45,810 bases of DNA from Phoronis australis (taxonomy: Eukaryota > Phoronida > Phoronidae), in assembly GCA_002633005.1 (NCBI GenBank), contig NMRA01000857.1, forward strand, positions 73,362 through 119,171, given 5' to 3'. The notes beneath the pieces are model-generated. The model was not told the origin of the DNA, did no database searches, and worked only from the letters and a program-made list of their open reading frames with translations. Shown in pieces: positions 12,601 to 24,600 of the stretch. Position numbers and translations under genes: made by a program. Each line of letters starts with the position of its first letter. The first letter of the stretch is position 1.

Positions 12601-15600
12601 GATGAATATTGATTTGCATCATTGTCACAAAAACTCTCACAAACACTGTCAGTGTTGCATATTCCTGTTTGCTTAACGCATACCTGGAGCTTAATTACTC
12701 TTCGTGTTCCTCAACATTGCAACTCTCATCAGGGGACAAGGATCTTCTAAATGTATTTTTAGTTTTTCATTCTTTGCTATATTGAAACCCTCTTCATTTC
12801 TTTGCAGTGCCATTATTGGCAGAAGTATGGAGTTGTTTAAGAAATATCTGCTCAAGTTTGTTTATGCCATGCCATTGGTAAGCAATTACATGACATTATT
12901 GTATTTTGTCTCAGGGCTGTTCCAGTAAAATCTGTGTGGGAGGGGGGGAAGGCAGTTGTAATAAAAATTTATGGGTGGTTGTGTTTGATTTAAATTTAAA
13001 ATGGCTGGTGGTCGTACTTCAAAAAAATAAAAATTTACAGGTCGTTGTTGTTTCATTGTGCCATAAATGTTTGATGGTGGGTAATTTCAGTAACTTTTAT
13101 TAACAATCCGCTCAGAATCAACAACTAAAACAAAAACAGAACTTGCAAAAAGCTCCGTCTTTCACTCCCTCCGATCTCCCCATTGGCATGCCCATAACAC
13201 CAGTCAACCACAGGCACTCGAATTTCTCAATGGCTAATAACCATATGTAAGAAACATTATGTTTTCTTAGTAATGAATAACGTCAGTGGTTATCGAGGAA
13301 CAGATAAACTCAAATGCCTGTGCAGTCAACCATAAGAACAACAAAAAAAATTACGGGTGATTGCATTTCAAACTTATAAAAAATTACAGGTGGTGGGCTG
13401 AAGAAATAAATGAAAAATATGGTGGTGGGTGCGAAAGAAAGTGCCTTCCCTTTACTGGAACAGCCCTCAAGACTTTCAGTGCTGCAGAAAACACATGGAA
13501 AATAACAATTAGCCTCAAATCCAAATAACAACTAGCCTTGTAGCCAAATAACAACTAGCCTTGTACCCAAAGAAAATGTATCTATGGCCAAGTATAAAAC
13601 CATAGCCTCATATTTGAAATGGTGGCACTTTTAGATGTTGTCTGAAAATGCATTATTTCGGCTGTAAGGCCATCACCTTCCAGATGGAATTCTAGTTTAT
13701 TCCTGTGTCCTGTTACACTGATGTTTTTTCATACTCAGCTAGAAGTAGTTTATGTGATGAGCTTCGAAAAGTCTGTATGTGTTCACAAGTGCTGATTGAT
13801 ATGGATGCCTTATATTAGGGAAATGTGTTGAGGACTTGTACTGTAGCCACTTTCATTCTTTATTTTCAGATTTCTCTCATCAACAACTTGTTAAAGGTAC
13901 GTACTATGTTTAAAGTGACATTGTGTATGCACATTGCGGGCTCAACCCAAGTGTAATTGGTATACAGTACTGTCTTGTATATCAATGGCCTGTACTCTTG
14001 TTTTCTGTGCTTCAATACGTCACGCTGAGTTGCTATACTCGTGCTTGGAGTTATTTTGGGGGGGTTTGAAGGAGTTTTGGCAGTCACCAGAATAAAGAAT
14101 TAGGCTGTGTTTCACAATGCATGACGCTTGCTAGACACTTGAGGTTGGAAATCTTTGCTTGTCTGGTGAATTTTCCCCTTCAGCTCGCTTTTGTGCGAGG
14201 AAAATGCTCAATATGTTAAAAAGCTGATGTTAATACATTGAGGTAATTAAAATCCCTGTTTCATTTGCCACCTGTTGGCAAAACATGTGATTTCAGTTAA
14301 ACATGCACTTTTCACATTTGGTGCTTTTAATCAAACTTGCATCAGCTTTATGCATTATTGTTTTTATCCCCAGTATGTTGACTTGACCTGGTCATTCATT
14401 TTGTGCACTAAACCTGATCTAGAGAAATATAAGCCCAGAAATGACATCTAATTCAAATAAGGAACGGGTCGAGACCAGTTTTTCAAAGGTATTGATCATG
14501 AGTTATTTAATTCAAAGGTATTTTGTTGTAAGTTTTTGCGTCTTTAATCAAGAAATATTGACTTTTTACATTTTGCAGTATGGATTGAACGAGCTCAAAC
14601 TGTGTTGGCGTGAAAAGCTGACTCTCCATCTGTATGAGAAGTATCTCGATGGCTTCACTTACTATAGAATGAGCAATTTGGATAACAGAATAGCAAACGC
14701 TGATCAGCTGTTAACGCAGGATGTTGACAAGTTCTGTGAAAGTGTCGGGGAGCTGTACTCCAATTTGAGCAAGGTGTGTACCGTGCGAGTATTTCTTTGT
14801 GTGGTTTGTTGAGACAGATGGTTCCTGTCATTGGTTCTAGGGGAGTGTCGGTCATCGGAAGCTTTTCTCTAAACTGGACGGACTTGTGACATGTGCTTTG
14901 CTCGTGTCATGTTGATGCTCAGATACCTCAGCTCAGATACTGTAGACAACCATTCTGTGGACTGGTCCATTCGAATTTCTTCTGGTGACAAATTGTGGAA
15001 GTGAATTAATAGAGGGCAGATAACATAAAAGGAATTACCTAACTATGGAAGTGCTTGTGAACACAATATTACATTCTTTGCTAAGGCACTGGTCTACTCC
15101 TAGTGGGGCATGCACAAGAGCAATGTGCCTGTTTTTTCTTGTTAACAGTCCACTTCAAAGCCACTTTTTGATGCTAATGCGTGGTCACTATATGACATCA
15201 TGTCCATCTTAACCTGCACCTTTACGCGTCACACAACGCAATGTCATTATTCAGATGTTTCCATTGAAAGGTGAATTTGACCCTATTCATCTGGCTAAAA
15301 GGAAAAAATTGAATGCGTCTTTTTACTCTCAAAAAATCGGTATCGTAACATTCCATTTCTGTTTCAACTCAAATCGCAGGTAAGGAACATTATGGGACCG
15401 ATCTGATGACAGTATAAGGCCTCATTCAACTTTTTTTTTTTAGTCTCCAGCTAAACAGAGAAAAATGCAGCCTCAACTGTATGTTTTTCTTTTGACGTCA
15501 GTTTCAATCTTTCAAATATCTTCAGATACCATGTTGTTTGTAATGTCCGACATGTTCAAAGTCATGATGAGTACCGTATTCACCCTAATAACTGCCCATC

Positions 15601-18600
15601 CCTCTACTTTAAATGTTCATGTGTTCTAAAGCAGCTTTATATTTTAGTTCTGAGTATCTTTCTTTCAGCCCATCTTAGATATTATAATCTATACAGTGAA
15701 ATTAGCCGGAGCTATAGGTGTGCAGGGCCCAGCTAAAATGTTGGGATACCTGTTTGTGTCGGGGCTTATTCTAACAAGGTATGTCGTTCACCCTAACTGT
15801 TACTAATGTTTTGCATTTATCTTGCACTTGTTACAAAATGGTGTTGTGTGTAGTGGGAATGCTGCTTAAGTGCGCAACATCGTTTTTACAATGTAAGTCA
15901 TTCAGCACTTATTAAAGATCCGTTTGAGCATATCGTGGTTTTTTAAATGCTTTAATGACGTTTTTCTTCAAATATCAGCTCGGGAATTTCAGACATTTTT
16001 GGTAACTTTTTAGGCCACTTATAGCTATTAAGTCATAATGTTTGACAATACTGGATTTCAAATTATTTGTACAATACAAGCCAAACAAGAAAGTCAGTCA
16101 TGTGGCTATAAGCAATTGTATCAAGAAACAGGCAATCGCCACAAAAATGAATAAGTTCACATAGATTCGATGTTTTGTCTATTCATTAAACATCATCAGG
16201 CTGTAAGCAATAAGACATCAAGTGTCGATATACCAGTCAGGTTACATCCATGAGGTGAAATGAGTGAGGCAACAAGACTGGAAATAGTAAATAGGTCAAA
16301 TTAGTAAATAGGTCATCACCATAGCAGTAGTGTCACTGAGTTCTGCATATTATTCAGAGAACTAGCACCATGTTGGTCCGGAATGGCCAATGACTCTTTA
16401 ATGTAAAGTAATTCCTTTATACTGGGTCTTTACAGATTGTTCAGATTGTCTTTTTTGTTTTTTTTTTTATCCTTTTATAGCCAAAAACTGACATAACTAA
16501 GCAATTGTGCAATTAGAATTAAGCTTCCAAATTACTTATTACTTTTGCTGCTAACGGAATTAGTCGTAATAATGAGGAAACGTTATTTTGTTGGATTACT
16601 TTAATTTGTCTCGTACTGTATTTTCTGAAGGCTTGCCAGTGGGTGGTGAGATTTGCGGAAAGTTCTCATGAAAATTAGATTATATGAGGAGTATCATTTT
16701 GTAATTTTGCACAAGATCAGTTAAGTTGTCATTGTGGTTACATAATGGAAGAGTCAGTTCAATGTTGTTACACCCAAGTTTGGTGAATAAGCTGTCTTAA
16801 ATTCAAATGAAAATAAATTTTTCAAAATTTTGTATTGTACATCGAATCCTGGTCTTTGATCCGGGTACAAAAAAATTCCCAAAGTTGCATGTACTTGTAT
16901 TCTCAGACAACAATCGCATCTATTTTTTCTGGGGTCACCTATTAAATGCAAGCACAAAAAGTCATGGGAATCATGATTCATTTCGATGTATAAAATACAA
17001 AAAATTAGGTTTAATTTGAATTTTAGTCATCTTGTTTGCCAAACATCAACTTAAAAGGGTCTTTGCTTAACCAAAATGTGATAACGTCCATGAAATATTT
17101 CAAAATATCGAAAAGATGTGAAGTACAGTTGTTAGACTGTAAATGGTCAGAATGTGATAAACTACCAGAATAGATTCCGACTCCTCCAGTACATGTACTC
17201 TAGTCATTGATTGACTAATTTATTTTTTGAACATTTAGGTTAAGGAGGCCAGTCGGTAAGCTAACTATGATAGAGCAAAGGAATGAAGGAGAGTTTCGCT
17301 ACGTCAACTCCAGATTAATTACTAATAGGTGAGTTGTTTGAAAAGTGTTTGAGTGCTGCCCTCTTTGGGTGTACTGTCGTAGTAAAGCTTCTACCATTTT
17401 GGACATGCAGTATTTTCAATTTAGTACATGCAATCACGCCCGAAGATCATAGATTTTTTCTATTAGATAAAAAGATAAAAACAGACATTTCAAGTATAGA
17501 TGCTGCAAAGTTTGATTAAAAGAGAACTTTGAAGAGTTGTGCTCTTTGTCGATGGTAATGGATAAAATGCAAACTAGGACTAGGATTTAAACTTTGTATC
17601 TTTTGTACTTGCTTGTTTTATCTTATTCATCTTATATTTCTTAAGCTTTACACCTTCACCATGTAAAGCTTTTTAACTTTTGAAAGATGATGATTGTTTT
17701 CCTTTGACCGCCATGACTGTCATCCCTGGCAGGGTATTAAATGGGCCACACATTGTATTGAACATTGCGTGTGCAAATGCCCAATTCTGTTACTATATTT
17801 ACTAACTGTTACTTAATAATCGTATTAGTGATTTGTGCCAAAGACTGTCACTTGAGTAATAATACCACTATCATGATCGTGATTGTTTTTTCCATATCTG
17901 TCATGAAGTTTAATTGTAGTTGTCTTGAAGATGAATTTCAGTAATGAATTTTTGTGCTGTATCCCTCATCATTATGATTTTGATGTGCGTGTTTTTTTTT
18001 TCAGTGAAGAAATAGCATTTTATAAAGGAAACGAAAGGGAATTCCGTACAATCCTGTCCGTTTTCAACAAACTGGTACGTTTTTTATGTGACGGAACTTT
18101 CTAGATTCCCTGCCTCAATAGTTAGGTCCTTGAGTTTTTCTAGATTGAAATAAAGATTAAGAAATTTTAGTTTAGTACTGGCGTGGTTTGTACATTGTAG
18201 ATGTTTTGAACATCTTTTGTTAATTTTCTATTGTTCGCAGTTATGTAATTAGCCTTTGAAAAATGGATGTAGTGACAATTTCGGCGAATTATCATAATGT
18301 CTCTCTGCAGTCGTGCTAATTTGATCGTGGTCTGCAGCTTTAACTCGTCTTTTATTAACAGGTCCAACACCTCAGGAATTTCATATTTTTCCGTTTTTCC
18401 ATGGGGTTCGTTGACAACATAATAGCAAAGTGTAAGTACATAAAATATCTTTAGCTCTTGAACATTAATTTAACTTTTGTATTTAATGGAATCCTCACAA
18501 TCCTTGATAATAGTGGAGTAAATCTAAAAAATCTGACTGTGTGCAAAATCTGCAGTACGTTTTCCTTGGCCGTCGACCTTAAAATAAGTGACTGTCGAAA

Positions 18601-21600
18601 TTTTTGTATCAATCTACTCATGCTGAAGGAAAGTAGTGTTAACGTTGCAAAGAGGGCAACAATTTGGAAAATCTGGGAATAAATAAGGAAAGTTTTAAAT
18701 TACTACTTACTTGAATTTGGTTGAAGCCATCACAAACAGTTGTGCTTTCTGACATTTATTATACGTTTAAAGAATTGTGACTCTACAAAGAGATTCCAGC
18801 ATTCCCCTCGAGTCTTGAACCATTTTGGGGGTTGCAGAATACAGTACAGTAAATTGTAACTAATGAATAAAATTGCGTTCGTCGTGTTCAAAGTCCGCTG
18901 TTATTCCTCACAAAGTCCATTGTATTTCAGATGTGGCAACTGTTGTTGGTTATTTTGTTGTAAGTCGGCCATTCTTGGACTTGGCTCATCCCAGACATCT
19001 TCATTCAACGTCTAGTGAAAGACTGGAGGTGAGGGATGGGTATTGCTATTGAAAGGTGGATGTGATGTTGATATGACTAATTTGATATGGATACACCTTG
19101 AAAATCGATATCAATATCAAGAATAGATTTTATTGAGAAAAAATTAGTATTGGCTATATGATATCTGTTGTAAGTTGTTGTTGTTGGCTGTATATTGTTA
19201 CGAGACGCAAAGATTTCTGAAGTTTAATTTTCATCGTATTTTGTTTACTGCAGTCACACTTTCTGTTTCCAAGGTGTCAGTTGAGTCACAGAGTAATTTT
19301 CATTTCAACATTTTACTTCAGTTGGTACTTTGATTTGTTTCATTCAGTATTGTATGGAAATTGGATATTAGTGAGCAGCTCTAGTTTTGTTTGCTCATGA
19401 ATAGCATTTGCCATGATTTTGCTATGACTGAAATGATTAACCATGACAACAAATCGCTATACAAAGCCACTGCAATTTGATTTTTGAATATGTTTGCTAG
19501 CTTGAGGCACGCCTCACAATTACTGTACGAAACGGTGTCATGGTGCAAACAAAATTTACACAAATGTCAGTAATTTTTTGTTTTATTAGGAAACGGTAAT
19601 TGTCATCAAGCTAATGGCTTTTGGCATGAGCTGAGCTGACCAAAGCATGGATTCTTACTTGCAGAATGTACAAACATGTTGCTGACTAGTTTGTTTTTTA
19701 GTAATCAAATTAAAGTATCAAATCAAAAGGTTAGAATCGAAAATCAAATCAATATAGGAGCTAAGTGTACTGTTATGGCCTTAACAAGTCCCAAACCACC
19801 ATTCTAAAACCTTAATGTTTACAAGTCCCCATGCCACCATTCTAAAACCTTACTTGATAGCACTGCAAATCACAGTTGTGAAATTCAATGTAAATTCTCA
19901 AAAACACATTATAGAAGATTTTCTTTTAGCTTATTCGTGTCACAAACACTAGTATGGCACAAATTGTTGCATTGTCAGAGGAGACTCTCTTAGAATTCAA
20001 TATCATATTTATAGTCAGCGATTTTGGTTGTTGTTCATGGGCTCAGAATTTTATTGCTTAATTGATCAACAGCATTTCCTTACTTGCACAAAAAGGTAAC
20101 TCTTTGTTTGTCCAATTAGTAAAGTCTCATTCTTTTGTCTGATTGTTCTTCTAGGATTACTACAAGAGTGGAAGGATGTTGGTGCGAATGGCTGAAGCAA
20201 TCGGTCGCGTCGTTTTAGCTGGAAGAGAAATGACCAGACTAGCGGGGTAATTACTGCACTGTTTTCTGTGTCCTAAGTGTTGTCGTTGCATTAACTCAAC
20301 AGCAGATACTTGGTTTGGAAGCACAAACGTTAGATTTTTCAGCATTTTACTTTGAATTAGTTTAAATGATTTTATTTGTAAGTACTTACAGGCAGCAGAA
20401 ACAGTTGTGTGGCCCACAGTCAACTTCTGACTCCGGACCTCCAAATTTCAGTACCTTACAAAGTCTTCAACTCCAGATAAAATCCTATGGCTGTACCCAA
20501 AAACTTATATGGCCTGAATTACTAAATCCAGTGGCTTGCTATTGTAAGCATTGTAATGTGGGATAAAATGCTGTGACTCTGGTAGCCAAATTATCACTGA
20601 ATCAGGCTTTCAGATTTTTCTCCTTTCTGGTACGGGAAAAATTATTTAGTTCAGGAAAAGCCAACTTCACAGTTAAGCTACTAATTGATTCTAAAACCTT
20701 TCCTACATCATCCGTCAGTTATTGATTTGTTTAAAAGCAACAAATGGTGTACAATAAATATGAAGTTTGGCCACAAATTTCAAACATTATACGTAGTACT
20801 TGAGGATTTATTCAGTTTCTGAATAACCAACCTTTCTGTGTTAACTTAAATCACCAAGGCCTCTTGTATCAAAAAAATTGATGTCAGATGTTGAAAATCC
20901 TCTCTTTTAAATTAGCATTCTAAATGGTTGAAAGTTGATAGACTTGCTGCCGTAAACAATTACGGCTGATAATCACCACGTGAGTAAGGTTGTGTCTATT
21001 ACAAAAAATAGACGAAAACTTGTAATATTATTGTTTAGCATTTCAACTCAAAAGAATCACTTGGTACACTGTTCTTGGCAACATGAGGCATTTAGTGGTT
21101 CAATTTTTTTTTCAGCTTCACTGCCCGTGTTACTGACTTGATAAAGGTTCTGGATGATCTTTCCAAAGGACGATATGAACGAACTATGGTTTTAAGTCAA
21201 GGTAGTAAAGGTCAGTATTGACTTTTTGTCATGCCTGCCTACCTGATTGGTCGAGGTCATAGCGGTCTAAACTGAGCATAAATTTGAACACCTGCAAACT
21301 TTGATTGGGTATTAAAACACAGACAATCACCGAACAAATAATAAAGAACCAATGAATTACTTTACATTAACCCTTATCCTGCTAAGCCTCTATTCAGACT
21401 ACTTTCCCTGTGTGCTGAGCTAAGTAGGTCACCACTACTGCTGTACACTAAGCTGTTGTGGAGGTCACCCAGACTAATGACCTAACAATTTTAAATTGGA
21501 AATTTGTAGGGGAAATATTAAATTAACAGAAAAGAAGTCAATATAAAACTTGTGCAGAATTTAATGGAGAGTTTCGCCATGTGTAAGTCTTTATCACAGC

Positions 21601-24600
21601 CTTGGTGAAAGTAAACTGATCTACAGTGTAACTGGCTAAGAGAGAGAGAGAGAGTGAAGGAGGAAGGGAAGTAGGGAGAGGGAGAGGAGAGGGAGGGGGG
21701 TATCTGACCACTATCAAGAAAGCACCTACATAAATAAATAAAACTATGTCAAGAAGTAAATGATAGATCAAAAAATAAATCTATGAGATATACGGCAGTA
21801 GTTGGATATGACGTGCCCACATTTTGAGAACCAGTTTATGCCCATTGTTCAGTGGATAAAACTGGTTCTCAGAATGCGAGCACTTTATATCCGACTATTA
21901 CTGAGATATATTGTAGAGAAAACAAAATGATGTTGGGCTAACAACTGACAGACCAGGTCGAGGAAGTGGGCTGGGAGGTGACAGAATAGTCGACTGATTT
22001 GTGAATGTTTACTAAATGTCAACAAGTCAGTTTTTATGAGAGTAATTCAGTTATTTAGCCCTTTCTCTATGATGATAGTGACTGTTGTAGAACTCAAAAG
22101 TCTCCTCTTTTTGCAGCTGAAACCGTCAAACCAAAGTTCAAACCAGGAAATGGGGAGATTGTCAATCAAGATCATGTGATAAAGTAGGTTTTAAGTCACT
22201 TGATTTTTTGTGTGTGTAATACTAATCACTGTTTGCCAGTTACAGTAAAGGTCGTGAATATTTGTCCAACTGGTCAGAAATGAGTTGGCGACCAGTCACC
22301 AACCAGTCGGAGAAATACGCGAGTGGTCTGTTGATTTTTAGCAGACAGCCAGCAGACTTGGACTCCCATGCCAACAGGAGTGCTGACTTCCATGCACGCT
22401 CTTGAGTCCTGCCACGTCCACCATTTTGTTTTGGATTTTCATTAATTTGACCATAATAATAATAATACATTGCGTAATTGCATGTGTAAGAATTTGAAAA
22501 ATATGCCTCATCATGTGGTGATGATTTGTTCCTCGACCCGGATTTCCTCCCCAAATGGTAATGGCTTTTGGAGACCGTTCTTTGTCCGTCAGAGTTGGTT
22601 AGACAGCCGCTTGCCAACTTGTCGCTGTCTGGTCGGACAAAAATGTGTTACCTATGCTGTACCTCAACTTCTGATTTTCCAATTCGTATTTGTTGGCCTA
22701 CCGTATATGCGCATATTTAGGCCAGTAGTACAATTGTGTTTAAAAATGTTTTGTTCAATTTTTCACATGTAAGCAGATACCCCCAATCTTCACTTGCAGG
22801 CACAGGGTTCTGTCAACTGTTTAGGGCTTTGTTAGTCCTTTTCGTTATCAATGTTAAACTAAACTCACATTCACCAAATATGGATTATTTGTATTTTGTC
22901 AATGAGTAGTCAAGCTTTGCTCTAGGCTGTTTTATGTAATTTGCTGCTTGTGTTTCAGATATAGGTGCTCATGTGGCATATTGGCTCAGTTCCACAGTAT
23001 AGTCACGCAAACCTAAATGTGGTTGCTCTCCATTTATTTCACACAAATTTCCAAAATTGTCATTTAATAAAGGCTGATTGCTTTGTTCCCATTTTGGAAA
23101 ATTTACCAAAAATTGTTATATGATATCTACATGGTACAAACCGGGCTAGTAATAGACTAATATATCCTTAATCTTTGTTTTTGTGGAGAAATTTTACAAA
23201 ATCGAATTTCACGTGTCGGCCATTTTGTGTGCTAAATATGTGAAGAATTATGGTAACCATAGACACAATATACACAACAGTTGTTGCGTACTAGTCAAAT
23301 CATCACATTAGCTGTGCAGTTTTTCCCGTTTGTTTTTGAAAAAGTTTCTCACGTTACAGGTTTGAGCATGTCCCCTTGGTCACTCCCAATGGCGATGTCT
23401 TGGTTGAAGATATGAATTTTGAAGTGAAGTCTGGTGTCAACGTTCTGGTGTGTGGTCCCAATGGATGTGGCAAATCGTCATTATTTAGGACACTAGGAGA
23501 GGTAAGTTTCAGAATCACTTGTTTACTCGCAGTTCACAACATGCCTGGGCCCAGATGTGTAACACTCTGCAGGGCTCGACACTTAGCATAACATAAACTC
23601 ACCAAATGCGGCTTATGTGGTCAAACAGGAACTGAGGTCGCCAAACCTGGCTGACGGTGTGCCGAAAATGAATAAGAAAAATACCTGTACAGTAGTGAAG
23701 AACTGGCGAATTCTGCAAATGTCTGAGATTGCCCAGGCAGTGATTTTTTGCACGCACACACACATGCACACACTTGCGCCCGATCAGCCATTTCGTGTTA
23801 TGTGCTCCGTGACAGCTGACTCCCGTGTAAATGCAGCTATAGTATCTGAAAGTTCATTATGAATATGATTGTCCATTTCTGAGGTGCAGTGTTACGAAAT
23901 TGGCCGATATTGGATATTTTCTAAGGTCCTACATAATAACCGCAAACTATGACCTATACTTAGTGCTGATGTGTATAATCTCCTCATTATGAGATGTGTT
24001 TTCCTGCCCACAGTTATGGCCACTGTTCGGTGGTAAACTGACAAAGCCTGAGCAGAGTCAGCTGTTCTACGTGCCCCAGCGGCCCTACATGACCATTGGA
24101 ACATTACGCGATCAGGTGATTTACCCAGACACTCGTCAGCAGCAGTTGGATAAGGGGACGGACGACAGTAGTCTAGAACAGATTTTGGAAAAAGTGCAAC
24201 TCTCCTACATCCTGGAACGTGAAGGCGGGTGGGATGCTATCCAGGATTGGATGGATGTTCTGAGTGGTGGCGAGAAGCAAAGAATAGCTGTAAGTGAATG
24301 TTTGCTGTCTAAAAATGCAATTGTAGGCGGTCTGTTGCTCATCGTATCATACAATTCTGTCGTACACTTGAAAGCTTTGACTTGTAATAAATTGTTTAAT
24401 AAAATCAATGCCTACTTCATTTATTTCAGAACTTCTTCAGTCGAAATGGCCTCTGTGTTTTCATTGGCTCGCCTTCTGTGTGATCTTGCTGTAATTACAT
24501 TTCTTGTCTCCCTAGATGGCACGTTTGTTCTACCATCGTCCTCAGTTTGCCATATTAGACGAATGCACTAGTGCTGTTAGTGTGGATGTTGAAGGGTTCA

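Noticed and set aside
22240-22772. Overlapping frames of 125 and 100 codons on opposite strands in ABCD3 intron 14
   Set aside because: No recognisable protein and no fitting splice sites; best seen as chance or old repeat.
23748-23775. CACACA-type microsatellite in ABCD3 intron 15
   Set aside because: Short and interrupted; unremarkable.
24110-24125. Possible donor CAG-GTGATT inside ABCD3 exon 16
   Set aside because: Reading through gives the conserved DQVIYPD of ABCD proteins, and the true donor (GCT-GTAAGT at 24290) preserves the signature motif and phase.
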